Below, piece by piece: positions 35,059 through 44,160 of a stretch of DNA of 64,000 bases. The position numbers were made by a program, and so were the translations under genes. The notes below the pieces were generated by a model, which was not told the origin of the DNA, ran no database searches, and saw nothing but the letters and a program-made list of their open reading frames with translations. Location: assembly GCF_003751785.1 (NCBI RefSeq), contig NZ_RKIE01000001.1:535564-599563 (forward strand), given 5' to 3'. Source of the DNA: Frigoribacterium sp. PhB160 (GTDB lineage: Bacteria; Actinomycetota; Actinomycetes; Actinomycetales; Microbacteriaceae). Within the stretch, counting starts at the first letter, position 1, and each line of letters opens with the position of its first letter.

Positions 35059-35646
35059 TCAGGCCCGCGCGAGGAAGGCCCGTGAGCGCTCGATCACGAG
35101 CCGCGTCGCAGCGGCGTCGTGCTGCGGCAGCGAGCTGTCGGTGAACAGGTGGGTGTCGCCCGGGTACGTGAACAGCTCGGCCTGCTCGGGGCCGACCACG
35201 TCGACGAGCTCGCGGGCCGCGTCGAGGTCGCCCTCGAGGGCGAAGAACGGGTCGGCGTCCATCCCGTGCACCTGTGCCCGGACGCCGGCCGGCCAGGGAC
35301 CGAACGACCACTCTGCGCCGAGCGCGACGAACGCCTCGTAGAGCAGCGCCCCTCGACAGCCCGGTCGCGTCTGGGCCAGGCGCTGGGCGTGCATCGCACC
35401 CCACGAGAAGCCGGCCACGACGAGGTCGGCGGGCAGTCCGTCGGCGATCGCGTCGACGCGGGCGCCGACCTCGTCGCGGTCGAGCGACTGCGCGTGGGCG
35501 ATGCCGGCGTCGATGTCGTCGAAGAGCCGGCCGTCGTAGAGGTCGGGCACGTGGACGACGTGCTCGTCGCCCGCGAGCCGCGCCGCGAAGTCGCGCACCC
35601 CGTCGGTCAGCCCTTGCACGTGGTGGAACACGAGGATCTCGGTCAT
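35059..35646 (-). CDS. Dienelactone hydrolase family alpha/beta hydrolase
   Basis: A 195-residue single-domain hydrolase, MTEILVFHHVQGLTDGVRDF. The nucleophile elbow is GFSWGAM, so Ser replaces the Cys of true dienelactone hydrolases. The other triad residues fit Asp in HGMDADPFF and His in GDTHLFTDSS. Such Ser variants are usually carboxylesterases or of unknown substrate. It is cotranscribed with nothing obvious; the next gene upstream lies 116 bp away. Confidence 0.82.
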   Translation of the reverse strand: MTEILVFHHVQGLTDGVRDFAARLAGDEHVVHVPDLYDGRLFDDIDAGIAHAQSLDRDEVGARVDAIADGLPADLVVAGFSWGAMHAQRLAQTRPGCRGALLYEAFVALGAEWSFGPWPAGVRAQVHGMDADPFFALEGDLDAARELVDVVGPEQAELFTYPGDTHLFTDSSLPQHDAAATRLVIERSRAFLARA

Positions 35647-35762
35647 GGGTGCTCCCGTCGAGGTGGTCGTCCGTCGCGTCGGTCGCGGAACAGCCCGACG
35701 GGTCGTGACGTCGAGGCCGACTCTACGACCGGCCTGAGCCCGCCGGTAGGCCCGCGCCCGGC

Positions 35763-36800
35763 TCAGGCGCGGGGCACCGCCGCGAGCAGCTCGGCCTCCT
35801 CGGCGAGGGTGAGCCCCGACCCGTGCGGCCCCGCGTCGGGTCGTCGCCGCTCCGCCTCGAGGGCGTCCCGCAGCGTCTCGTCGAGCGGCCGCAGGCGGAG
35901 GCCTGCCGCCCTCGCCGCCGCGCCCGACCGCGCGTTCATGCCCCACGCCTCGCGCTCCGCGATCCACAGCGGCAGCGACCGCGGTCCGGCCCACTGGGCG
36001 ACCCCCTGCGTCAGCAGCCACTCCGGAGGCGCGGTGACGACCGGCCCGTCGTGTCCGGCCACGCGCCGGGCCGCGTCGATCAGCTCGGGGAACGGGCGCG
36101 ACGTCCCGACGGCGTCGAACGCGCCGCCGGGGCCGCGGGTCGCGAGCCGGACGATCCAGGCCGCGAGGTCGCGCACGTCGACCATCGACGTCGGCAGCTC
36201 AGGAGCGAGCGGCACGAGCACCTCGTCCGGGCCGTCGGCGGCAGCGTCGACGACGACGTCGCCTGAGTCGCCGACGGCGGAGCGCGCGAAGCGCGCCGGC
36301 CACCAGCTGCTGCGACCCGTCGGGTCGCCGGGCCCGCCGATGAGTCCCGGCCGGACGATCGTGGCCCGGTCGGGGCCGAAGCCGGCGACGACGGCCTCCT
36401 CGCCCGCGACCTTCGCGGCGCCGTACTCGTCCGCTCCGGCGTACTCGTCCGCGGCCAGGGGCGGGAGGAGCGCGGCTCGCTCGTCGGCCCCGAGCTCGGC
36501 CTGCGACGCGTAGGCGCTGACGCTCGACACGAAGACGTAGCGGTCGGCGACGGGCTCGAGGTCGCGGACCGCCCGGCGGACGTGGCCCGGCTGACGGGCG
36601 ACGTCGACGACCGCGTCCCACGACCGGTCGGCCACGCCCGCCAGGGCGTCGTCGTGGTCGCGGTCGGCCCGGACGAGGTCGGCGCCCGCGGGGACGTCGT
36701 CCCCTCGGGCGAGGCAGGTGACGCGGTGTCCGGCGTCGAGGGCGGCGGAGGCCACGGCGTGGCCGAGCCACGCGGTGCCGCCGAGCACGAGGAGGTCCAT
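35763..36800 (-). CDS. NAD-dependent epimerase/dehydratase family reductase
   Basis: A 345-residue Rossmann protein with MDLLVLGGTAWLGHAVASAA (glycine motif GGTAWLG, 8-14). The catalytic pair is Tyr/Lys in EYGAAKVAGEE, and the segment SMVDVRDLAAWIVRLA is conserved in this actinobacterial reductase subfamily. Compared with that subfamily as I know it, about 18 extra residues (GDSGDVVVDAAADGP) seem to lie before DEVLVP; the DNA there (36190-36276) has palindromic ends like the family-1 element. The function is unknown. The ATG at 36800 follows the first beta strand pattern. Confidence 0.82.
   Translation of the reverse strand: MDLLVLGGTAWLGHAVASAALDAGHRVTCLARGDDVPAGADLVRADRDHDDALAGVADRSWDAVVDVARQPGHVRRAVRDLEPVADRYVFVSSVSAYASQAELGADERAALLPPLAADEYAGADEYGAAKVAGEEAVVAGFGPDRATIVRPGLIGGPGDPTGRSSWWPARFARSAVGDSGDVVVDAAADGPDEVLVPLAPELPTSMVDVRDLAAWIVRLATRGPGGAFDAVGTSRPFPELIDAARRVAGHDGPVVTAPPEWLLTQGVAQWAGPRSLPLWIAEREAWGMNARSGAAARAAGLRLRPLDETLRDALEAERRRPDAGPHGSGLTLAEEAELLAAVPRA
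36190..36276. repeat. Possible family-1 palindrome inside the epimerase gene
   Basis: CGTCGGCAGCTCAGG at the left and CCTGAGTCGCCGACG at the right are nearly exact inverted repeats, and their spacing (about 85 bp overall) matches the family-1 element. The inner part pairs weakly. It lies in frame within the epimerase gene. It may be an old insertion or a chance coincidence of CTCAGG words. Confidence 0.35.
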
Positions 36801-36911
36801 CGGCCCAGCCTGCCCACCGACGCGCCGCGTCGGCACGCGTGTTCGCCCTGAGCGCGCGCACCGCCCGAGGCCTGCCGCGCGGAGGGCCGGACGACCGAGA
36901 TCGAACGGGCC

Positions 36912-37865
36912 CTACCGACCGCCGGGCGCCGAGCCCGCCGTCGGGGTGGTCGCCGTGTCGACGCGTGCCGTCAGCGCGACCGCGTACCCCCGGGTCGCGT
37001 CGCCCGTGGTCGTGCCGAGCTGCAGGGCACCGCCGTCGTCGCCGAAGACGCCGTCGCTCGTCAGGCTGACCTGGCCCAGGTTCCGCGACGAGCCGTCGTA
37101 GTCGGCCAGGGCGTAGACCGTCTCGCAGGCCGCCTGCGGCATCGCGACCTGCGACGTGGCGATCGTCGACGACGAGTCGGTGACGGACGCGGCGTCGGGG
37201 TAGACCTCGAAGTGGATGTGCGGCCACCGCCCCGAGTAGCACGCGGGGAAGATCGAGGTGAACGTGACGGCACCGTCGGCGTCGGCCACCTGGACTCCGC
37301 GCAGGTACGTCTCGTCGGTGATGCCGTCGGAGTACATCGAGTACCCGCCCGACGCGTCGCAGTGCCACACGTAGACGGCGACGCCGGCGAACGGGGCGTC
37401 GCCCGCCGCCTGGTCGAGGATCGTCAGGGTGAGGGTCATCGGCACCCCCGCGGCGGTGGCGCCGCCGTCGAGGCTCGAGCGGATGTCGCTGCGCACGATG
37501 CCCGAGCGCGCGAGCACGTCGGGCCCGTTCGACCCGTCGCCCGGGTAGGGACCGGCCGTCTCGTCGGGGATCTCCGCCGCGGGCACGGCGGCCGTGCTGC
37601 CCGAGGTCGGCTCGGCGGAGGGCGTCGCGCTCGCCGTCGCGCTGCCCGTCGCGCCTGAGGTCGACCCGCCCCCGGTCGTGCAGGCCGCCAGCACGAGGCT
37701 GCCGGCGCCCGCGCCGAGCACGGCGAGCAGACCGCGGCGGCTCATCAGGGTGCGGACGTCGAAGGCGACGCCCTGGTCGACGACCTCCTCGTCGGGGCGG
37801 TCGAGCAGGCGACCCTCCCAGGCGGGTCCGTCGGGCGTCTCGTCGGGTTCGGGGATGCGCGTCAT
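36912..37865 (-). CDS. Exported intradiol ring-cleavage dioxygenase-like lipoprotein
   Basis: A 317-residue protein. A Tat-like RR pair and lipobox appear after a 40-residue leader: SRRGLLAVLG, then LVLAACTT with Cys62. A Ser/Thr/Ala-rich linker follows, then the dioxygenase domain (about 100-300): ETAGPYPGDG, VYVWHCDASGGYSMYSD with the Tyr ligand, and RWPHIHFEVY with two His ligands for Fe(III). Cytoplasmic relatives open catechols; exported ones such as this are common in actinobacteria with unknown substrates. A start at Met41 would give a classical signal peptide without the leader. Upstream is a divergent TetR gene region on the same strand. Confidence 0.85.
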   Translation of the reverse strand: MTRIPEPDETPDGPAWEGRLLDRPDEEVVDQGVAFDVRTLMSRRGLLAVLGAGAGSLVLAACTTGGGSTSGATGSATASATPSAEPTSGSTAAVPAAEIPDETAGPYPGDGSNGPDVLARSGIVRSDIRSSLDGGATAAGVPMTLTLTILDQAAGDAPFAGVAVYVWHCDASGGYSMYSDGITDETYLRGVQVADADGAVTFTSIFPACYSGRWPHIHFEVYPDAASVTDSSSTIATSQVAMPQAACETVYALADYDGSSRNLGQVSLTSDGVFGDDGGALQLGTTTGDATRGYAVALTARVDTATTPTAGSAPGGR

Positions 37866-37958
37866 GGGACGAGCGTGACCGAGCTCCTTCGGGAGCGTCG
37901 ATGCGCCTCCTCTGCATCACCCCTGAGACCGGGCACGCGGAAGCCCGGCCGCCGGGCG

Positions 37959-38627
37959 TCAGGCGACGTCGAGGTCCCAGGTCGGCGGCGTGTAGGGGCG
38001 GCCCCACCCGTCCCGCAGGCGGGTCACCGCGCGGTCGTAGGAGTCGAGCACGTCCATGCGCGGTCGCACCATCGACTGCAGCTGCAGTCCCTCGTAGATC
38101 GCGACGAGCTGCTCGGCGCCGCGCGACGGGTCCATCGTGTCGGGCTCGCGGCCGAGGTCGACGTCGCGGCGGAGGCCGTCGGCGACGACGCGGTAGAACG
38201 CCTTCCAGTCGTCCTGCAGCAGCTGGCCCATGGGATGGCCCGGGGTGGCGGCGACGTTGACGAGGGCGCTCAGCAGGCGCATCAGCGCCGGGTCCTCGGC
38301 GTTCGACTTCACGATGCGGCGGAGGAACGCCACGGTGCCGTGGCTCTCGACGAGCGGGAGGAGCGGCGCCGTGCGCTGCCCCGTCCACCGCTCGGCGGCG
38401 GTCAGCACGAGGCCGTTCCACACCGGGAACTGGCTGGTCACGACGCCGACGGGCAGCCCCGCGATCTCGGCGACGACCGACGCGTCGACCTCGTGGAAGG
38501 CGTTCCTGCGGAAGGCCTCGATCGCCGCGGCGACGATCTGCTTGCGTCGTTCGGAGTGGGCCGACGACGCGTAGAAGTCGTCGGTGGGGGCGTCCATGGC
38601 CGTGGTCGCGTCGTGCTCGTCGTGCAT
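37959..38627 (-). CDS. TetR family transcriptional regulator
   Basis: A 222-residue regulator. The HTH is RRKQIVAAAIEAFRRNAFHE, then VVAEIAGLPVGVVTSQFPVW. The C-terminal end IYEGLQLQSMVRPRMDVLDS closely resembles that of the other TetR protein at 44144-44746 (LYEGLQLQTMLRPSFDAV), so they are paralogues that flank the glycoside-hydrolase cluster. It may control the dioxygenase 93 bp downstream or the hydrolase genes. Confidence 0.85.
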   Translation of the reverse strand: MHDEHDATTAMDAPTDDFYASSAHSERRKQIVAAAIEAFRRNAFHEVDASVVAEIAGLPVGVVTSQFPVWNGLVLTAAERWTGQRTAPLLPLVESHGTVAFLRRIVKSNAEDPALMRLLSALVNVAATPGHPMGQLLQDDWKAFYRVVADGLRRDVDLGREPDTMDPSRGAEQLVAIYEGLQLQSMVRPRMDVLDSYDRAVTRLRDGWGRPYTPPTWDLDVA

Positions 38628-38742
38628 GGTCCGATCCTGGCGGCCGGGGGTCCGCGGCGGCAGTCCCCGTTGTGGGCATGGCGCGGCGACGACGAGGTCG
38701 GTGCTGAGCCTGGCTCACGCCTGGGGGCGGGGAGGCGCGCGG

Positions 38743-40452
38743 TCAGGCGCGCACGACCCGCGCCTCCCACGGTCCGAGCGTCAGGCCCGTCGAGCCCGGC
38801 GCGTTCGTGACGACGACCTCGGGCAACATGCGTCGTCGCAGCGAGGGGTGCAACGCCGGGTCGAGCTCGTACGGCTCGCCCGACACGTTCGCGAGGACGA
38901 GCAGGCCCTCGTCGCCGAGCGTCCGCGTGAACGCCCAGAGGCGGTCGTCGTCGGGCGCGAGCAGCTCGAAGGCGCCGAGGGCGACCACGGGCGACTCGTG
39001 CCGCAGCGCGATGAGGCGGCGGTAGTGCTCGAAGACCGACCGGCCCGAGGAGGCGCGGTCCGCCTCCACCGTCAGCTCCGGGCGTCCGGCGGCGACGTCG
39101 ATCCACGGGGTGCCGGTGGTGAAGCCCGCCCCCGCGCCCCCCGCCCACGGCACCGGGGTGCGGGCGTTGTCGCGACTGCGGGTGCGCAGGGCCTCGAGCA
39201 GCGCCTCCGGGTCGTCGCCGGCCGCGAGGCGCTCGGCGTGCCAGTTGAGGCTCTCGATGTCGCGGTACTGGTCGATCGAGGTGAACCCGGCGTTCGTCAT
39301 GCCGATCTCGTCGCCCTGGTACACGTACGGCGTGCCGCGGTGCAGGTGCAGCACGGTCGCGAGCAGCGTGGCGGCCTCGTACCGGTGCTCGCCGTCGTCG
39401 CCGAAGCGCGAGACGGAGCGGGGCTGGTCGTGGTTGCCGAGGTAGAGGCTGTTCCAGCCGCGCTCGGCGAGGCCGTCCTGCCAGCGGGCGAGCGAGGCCT
39501 TGAGCGGCACGAGCTCGACGGGCCGGTTGTCGAACTTCGAGTCGGGGCCGCTGTCGAGCCCGACGTGCTCGAACTGGAAGACCATGTCGAGCTCGCCGCG
39601 GTCGGCGGCCGTGAAGAGCACGGCGTCGTCGACGGAGACGCCGGGCATCTCGCCGACGGTGATGAGCTCGCGGTCGGGGCGGTGCGCGAAGACCTCGCGG
39701 TGCATCTCCTGCAGGTGCTCGTGGATGCGCTCGCCCATGACGAAGCGCGGCGAGCCCGGCTCGAGCGACGCCGGGTCCTTCGCGATGAAGTTGATCACGT
39801 CCATGCGGAACCCGTCGACGCCGCGGTCGAGCCAGCGGTTCATCATCGCGTGGACCTCGGCCCGCATCTCCGCGTTCTCCCAGTTCAGGTCGGGCTGGGC
39901 CGTCGCGAACATGTGCAGGTAGTACTGGCCCGTGGCCTCGTCGAGGGCCCAGGCCGGGCCGCTGAAGAAGCTCCGCCACTCGGTCGGCAGCGACCCGTCG
40001 GCCCCGCCGTCGCGCCAGACGTACCAGTCGCGCCGGGGCGAGTCGAGGGACGAGCGCGACTCGACGAACCACGGGTGCTCCTCGCTCGTGTGGTTGACGA
40101 CGAGGTCCATGACGAGCTTCATTCCGAGCGCGTGCACCTCGGCGAGCAGCGCGTCGAAGTCGTCGAGCGTGCCGAAGAGCGGGTCGATGTCGTCGTAGTC
40201 GCTGATGTCGTAGCCGGCGTCGGCCTGCGGCGAGCGGTAGATCGGCGACAACCAGATCACGTCGACGCCGAGGTCGTGCAGGTGGCCCAGGCGCTGCCTG
40301 ATGCCCCCGAGGTCGCCCACGCCGTCGCCGTCCGAGTCGGCGAAGCTGCGCGGCCAGATCTGGTAGACGACCGCGCTGGTCCACCAGGCGGGCTCGGGGA
40401 GGCGGGGGGCGCCTCCGGCGGTCTCGGGGGCGGGGGTCGCGTCGTCGGTCAC
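38743..40452 (-). CDS. Alpha-glucosidase, GH13 family
   Basis: A 569-residue glycoside hydrolase resembling oligo-1,6-glucosidase/alpha-glucosidase. Region I is DLVVNHTSEEHPWF; the catalytic nucleophile Asp218 lies in DGFRMDVINF, the acid/base Glu268 in ITVGEMPG and the third acid Asp342 in GNHDQPR. The start VYQIWPRSFADSDGDGVGDL holds the calcium-binding-like DSDGDG. It hydrolyses alpha-glucosidic bonds of small malto- or isomalto-oligosaccharides in the cytoplasm. GTG start. It lies 150 bp downstream of the alpha-galactosidase gene, across a 19-bp tandem repeat. Confidence 0.93.
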   Translation of the reverse strand: MTDDATPAPETAGGAPRLPEPAWWTSAVVYQIWPRSFADSDGDGVGDLGGIRQRLGHLHDLGVDVIWLSPIYRSPQADAGYDISDYDDIDPLFGTLDDFDALLAEVHALGMKLVMDLVVNHTSEEHPWFVESRSSLDSPRRDWYVWRDGGADGSLPTEWRSFFSGPAWALDEATGQYYLHMFATAQPDLNWENAEMRAEVHAMMNRWLDRGVDGFRMDVINFIAKDPASLEPGSPRFVMGERIHEHLQEMHREVFAHRPDRELITVGEMPGVSVDDAVLFTAADRGELDMVFQFEHVGLDSGPDSKFDNRPVELVPLKASLARWQDGLAERGWNSLYLGNHDQPRSVSRFGDDGEHRYEAATLLATVLHLHRGTPYVYQGDEIGMTNAGFTSIDQYRDIESLNWHAERLAAGDDPEALLEALRTRSRDNARTPVPWAGGAGAGFTTGTPWIDVAAGRPELTVEADRASSGRSVFEHYRRLIALRHESPVVALGAFELLAPDDDRLWAFTRTLGDEGLLVLANVSGEPYELDPALHPSLRRRMLPEVVVTNAPGSTGLTLGPWEARVVRA

Positions 40453-40507
40453 GGTCCGAGCCTCGCACGGACGCGGTGCGGAGGGCCGGTGCGGTCGGAC
40501 GCGGTCC

Positions 40508-40583
40508 GCGGTCGGGAGCGCGGCCCGCGGTCGGGAATGCCGCCCGCGGTCGGGAATGCCGCCCGCGGTCGGCAGTGCCGCCC
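40508..40583. repeat. Four tandem 19-bp repeats between glycosidase genes
   Basis: Four consecutive copies of GCGGTCGGGAATGCCGCCC; the two middle copies are identical, and the first and last differ by two to four bases. The block fills the gap between the alpha-galactosidase stop codon and the alpha-glucosidase start, 56 bp upstream of the latter. It may be a cluster of binding sites or a simple tandem expansion. Confidence 0.8.
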
Positions 40584-40602
40584 GCCGCGGCGCCGGGCTG
40601 CG

Positions 40603-42873
40603 TCAGCGGGGTGCGTCGAGCGCGTCGAGGGCGTCGACCTCGATCAGCACGAGCGACTCGGGGAAGAGCACCGGTGCCTGCAGCCCCGCCGTCGCGAGGG
40701 CGCGGCCCGTGAGCACGAGCGGCTCGAGGGTCCACTCGAGCGGCGACTGGCCGGGGCCGGCGAGCTCGGCGACCGGCTCGGCGAGCCGCACGCGGTACGC
40801 CCGGTCGTCGTCGAGGCCGGGCAGCACGACGCGGGGAGGCGGGTAGCTCGTGCTCGCCGTGACCTGCGTGTACGTGAACAGGCCGCGCGCCCCGTCGGCC
40901 GAGACGACGCCGCGAACGTCGGCCGACTCGTCGGCGAGGTCGGCGAACACGGCGCGGCCGGTGTGCAGCATGGCGCGGTCGCGGACGTGGGCGGAGACCC
41001 ACGCGGCGAGCTCGTCGAGCTCGGCGTCGTCGAGGGCGGTGATGTCCCACTCGATGCCGAAGTGCCCGGGCAGCGCCACGCCCGCCCGCAGCGACAGGTC
41101 GTGCCGACGCCCGGTCGAGTGCGAGCGGGGGCCGCTCATGTGCGCGCCCATCAGCTCGTACGGCACCAGCAGGCTCGTGCCCGCCTGGATCGTCAGCCGC
41201 TCGACCGGGTCGATGCAGTCGCTCGTCCAGACACGGTCGGTGTGGTCGAGCACGCCGAGGTCGACGCGCGCCCCGCCGGAGGCGCAGCTCTCGATCTCGA
41301 GACCGGGCCGGCGCCGCTTCAGCTCGTCGAACAGCCGGTACACGGCGAGCACGTTCTCGTGCACCGCGGGTCGGCCCGTGCGGGGACTGACCGCCTCGAC
41401 GAGGTCGCGGTTGTGGTCCCACTTCAGGTAGCCGATGTCGTACGCGCCGAGGAGGGCGTCGAGCGACTCGAGCACGTGCGACCACGCGCCCGGGTCGGAC
41501 AGGTCGAGCACCTGCTGCTGACGACCGGACGCGGGGAGGCGCGGGCCGGGCCCCAGGATCCACTCGGGGTGCGCTCGGGCCAGGTCGCTGTCGGGGCTGA
41601 TCATCTCGGGCTCGACCCAGAGGCCGAACTGGAGGCCGAGCCCGGTGACGTGCTCGACGAGCGGACCGAGGCCGTCGGGCCAGACCGTCTCGTCGACGGT
41701 CCAGTCGCCGAGCGACGTCGTGTCGTCGCGGCGACCGTGGAACCAGCCGTCGTCGAGCACGAACCGCTCGACGCCGACCCGCGCGCCGACGTCCGCGAGG
41801 GCGGTGAGGCGGTCGAGGTCGTGGTCGAAGTAGACGGCCTCCCACGTGTTGAGAGTGACTGGCCGGGGCGTCGACGGGTGGTGCGGCCGGGCGCGGAGCA
41901 GGTCGTGGAAGCGGGCCGAGAGCTGCGTCAGGCCGTCGCCCCAGCTCGCGACGGCCGTCGGCGTCGACCAGCTCTCGCCGGGCGCGAGGCGCACCTCGCC
42001 GGGCGCGAGCCGCTCGGCCGCGCGGAGCACGCTCATGCCGCTCGGGGTGCGCTCGACGCCGAGGCGGTGGTCGCCGCTCCACGCGAGGTGGACGGCGTGG
42101 ACGACGCCGCTGCCGCGCTGGTGGCCGAAGCCGGGTGTGCCGACCGCGAGCAGCAGCGTCGCGTCGGCGCCGGGGCGCCCGCGGCGGCTCTCGCGCTCGT
42201 AGCGACCCGTCGTCAGCGCGTGCCGCTGGGGGGCGCGCTCGCGGAGGTGCCGGCCCGTCGTGTCGAAGACCTCGGTCGCGGTGGCGGGGAGGGGGAGCGT
42301 GGCGGCGAGCTCGGCGATCTCGTAGGGGGTCGCGGTGCCGGGGGCGGTGCCCGTCGGCTCGGTGCCGGTGCCGGTGCTCGTGCCGGTCGGCTCGGTGTTG
42401 GTCAGGGTGAGGGTCTGGTGCAGGAGGCCGTGCGCGTCGAGGATCACGACGACCTCGAGGGCGAGGCGGGCGTCGTCGTCGACGGCCGACACGACGAGGG
42501 TCCGACCCGCGCCGTCCGCGGTCGGGTCGAGGCCGACCTGCGTCGTGCGGAAGGACGTGGTCGCGTCGAGCCCGCCGCGGCTGCCCGTCAGGCCGGGGGT
42601 GCCCTGCCAGCCCCGCGACTCCTGTGGCAGGAGGCTGGGGCGCGCCGTGTGGTCGAGGCCGCCGGAGACGCGCTGCGGACGGGCCGCGACGGCGAGGCCG
42701 TGCAGCACCTCGTCGGCGACCGGGCCGAGGTCGGCGCCCCACCACACGATGGTCGGCAGGCCCTCGGTCGTCGTGTCGACGACGACGCTCGTGCCGCCCG
42801 CGCGCAGGTGGAGCTCGGGCCGGGTGGTCGGCGTCGGGGCGGTCGAGGTCTCGTCGTCGGTGCGTCGCTGCAT
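40603..42873 (-). CDS. Alpha-galactosidase, GH36 family
   Basis: A 756-residue enzyme. The beta-sandwich N-domain has FVLDDGWFHGRRDD and WVEPEMISPDSDLA from the barrel, the nucleophile Asp486 in YLKWDHNRD, and the acid/base Asp552 in TSDCIDP. CASGGARVDLG is the classic GH36 segment. A Thr/Gly/Pro insertion (EPTGTSTGTGTEPTGTAPGT) in the N-domain is low-complexity and unusual. It cuts terminal alpha-galactose from raffinose- or melibiose-like sugars. ATG at 42873 chosen; TTG at 42894 is also in frame. Divergent from the ROK regulator. Confidence 0.92.
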   Translation of the reverse strand: MQRRTDDETSTAPTPTTRPELHLRAGGTSVVVDTTTEGLPTIVWWGADLGPVADEVLHGLAVAARPQRVSGGLDHTARPSLLPQESRGWQGTPGLTGSRGGLDATTSFRTTQVGLDPTADGAGRTLVVSAVDDDARLALEVVVILDAHGLLHQTLTLTNTEPTGTSTGTGTEPTGTAPGTATPYEIAELAATLPLPATATEVFDTTGRHLRERAPQRHALTTGRYERESRRGRPGADATLLLAVGTPGFGHQRGSGVVHAVHLAWSGDHRLGVERTPSGMSVLRAAERLAPGEVRLAPGESWSTPTAVASWGDGLTQLSARFHDLLRARPHHPSTPRPVTLNTWEAVYFDHDLDRLTALADVGARVGVERFVLDDGWFHGRRDDTTSLGDWTVDETVWPDGLGPLVEHVTGLGLQFGLWVEPEMISPDSDLARAHPEWILGPGPRLPASGRQQQVLDLSDPGAWSHVLESLDALLGAYDIGYLKWDHNRDLVEAVSPRTGRPAVHENVLAVYRLFDELKRRRPGLEIESCASGGARVDLGVLDHTDRVWTSDCIDPVERLTIQAGTSLLVPYELMGAHMSGPRSHSTGRRHDLSLRAGVALPGHFGIEWDITALDDAELDELAAWVSAHVRDRAMLHTGRAVFADLADESADVRGVVSADGARGLFTYTQVTASTSYPPPRVVLPGLDDDRAYRVRLAEPVAELAGPGQSPLEWTLEPLVLTGRALATAGLQAPVLFPESLVLIEVDALDALDAPR

Positions 42874-42877
42874 GTCG

Positions 42878-42898
42878 TAATTTCTACGGTGCAAATAA
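42878..42898. promoter_or_regulatory. AT-rich dyad in the ROK/alpha-galactosidase divergent promoter
   Basis: TAATTT and AAATAA flank CTACGGTGC and form an imperfect inverted repeat in the 63-bp divergent gap. ROK repressors usually bind AT-rich dyads next to their own genes; the overlap with the galactosidase start region would allow repression. Confidence 0.4.
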
Positions 42899-42936
42899 GT
42901 CGCGTGTCAACCCGGCCGGTGCTCCATGATGGTGCG

Positions 42937-44160
42937 ATGACCACCGACGAGCGTCTGGGCGAGCGCCCTGCCGAGCGCCCTGCCGACAGCCCTGTCGACC
43001 GGCCCTCGTCGCCGAGTCGCGAGCTCGCCCGCGAGGTGCTCGTGCACGGGCCGATCTCCCGCGCCGAGCTGGCGGTGCGCCTCGGGCTCTCGGCGGCGAG
43101 CCTCACCCGGCTGAGCCGGCCGCTGCTCGACGCGGGCTGGCTCGTCGAGACCGACGACCACGTCGGCGGGGCGGTCGGGCGCCCGGTCCGGCCGCTCGAC
43201 GTGCGGGTCGGGTCGGCGTGGCACGTCGGCGTCAAGCTCACCGGCGAGCGGGCGTTCGGGGTCGCCACCGACCTCCGTGCCGCCGTGCTGGCGGAGGCGA
43301 CCGTCGACCTGCCGGGGCACGACCCGTCGCAGGTCGTCGACGCGGTGGTCGAGGTCGTGGGGCGACTGGCGGCGGTCGTCGGCACCGCGCCTCCGGACGC
43401 TCTCGGGGTGACTGTCGGCGGGTTCGTCGCGCGGTCGCGGGTGGCGGTGCGGGCACCGTTCCTCGGGTGGCGCGACGTCGACCTCGGGGGGCTGCTCGCG
43501 GCGGCCACCGGCCTGCCCGTCGTCGTCGAGAACGACGTCGTCGCCCTCGTCGAGGCCGAGCACTGGTTCGGGCTCGGGCGGGGGCTCGACCGGTTCGCCG
43601 TCGTCACGACGGGCGCGGGCGTCGGCTACGGCCTCGTCGTGCACGGACGGCAGGTGCGGACGGCCGACACCGGCCTCGGCCTCGGCGCGCACGTTCCGCT
43701 CGACCCGGCCGGGCCGACCTGCCCCGAGGGGCACGTCGGGTGCTCGACGGCGCTGCTGTCGACGGGCAGCGTCGTCGCCCGGGTCGGGGAGGCGCTCGGG
43801 CGGGTCGTGTCGTACGACGAGGTGCTCGCGCTCGCGGCCGCCGACGAGCCCGCCGCCCGGTCCGTCGTCGACGAGGCGGGACGGGCGCTCGGACGGCTCG
43901 CCGGCCTCGTCGCCGACCTCGCGATGGTCGAGGCCGTCGTTCTCGGCGGGGAGGGGATCGGCCTCGTCGACGTGGCGCGCGCGGCGTTCGACGACGCGCT
44001 CGCCTCCGGACGGGACCCCGCGGCCACGCCGGTGCGGGTGCTCGTGGGCGAGTCGACGTTCGACGTCTGGGCCCGCGGGGCGGCGGCGGTCGCGATCCAG
44101 TCGCGGGTCGGGGTCGTCGGCCCGGGGCACGACGGCCCGGGGGTCACCAGGCCGAGATGA
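42937..44160 (+). CDS. ROK family transcriptional repressor
   Basis: A 407-residue protein. The N-terminal winged helix (SRAELAVRLGLSAASLTRLS, residues about 40-60) precedes a sugar-kinase-like ROK domain: ALGVTVGGFV, VVVENDVVALVEAEHWFGLG, and TTGAGVGYGLVVHGR. The usual ROK zinc motif is reduced to CPEGHVGCSTALLS. It probably senses a sugar linked to the adjacent glycosidases and represses them. Its 3' end overlaps the convergent TetR gene by 17 bp. Confidence 0.88.
   Translation: MTTDERLGERPAERPADSPVDRPSSPSRELAREVLVHGPISRAELAVRLGLSAASLTRLSRPLLDAGWLVETDDHVGGAVGRPVRPLDVRVGSAWHVGVKLTGERAFGVATDLRAAVLAEATVDLPGHDPSQVVDAVVEVVGRLAAVVGTAPPDALGVTVGGFVARSRVAVRAPFLGWRDVDLGGLLAAATGLPVVVENDVVALVEAEHWFGLGRGLDRFAVVTTGAGVGYGLVVHGRQVRTADTGLGLGAHVPLDPAGPTCPEGHVGCSTALLSTGSVVARVGEALGRVVSYDEVLALAAADEPAARSVVDEAGRALGRLAGLVADLAMVEAVVLGGEGIGLVDVARAAFDDALASGRDPAATPVRVLVGESTFDVWARGAAAVAIQSRVGVVGPGHDGPGVTRPR

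Noticed and set aside
38584-44160. Very long + frame of 1858 residues over the glycosidase genes
   Set aside because: It is the high-GC complement of two well-supported enzymes on the minus strand. Only its last 407 codons (the ROK repressor) have a real start and family signature.
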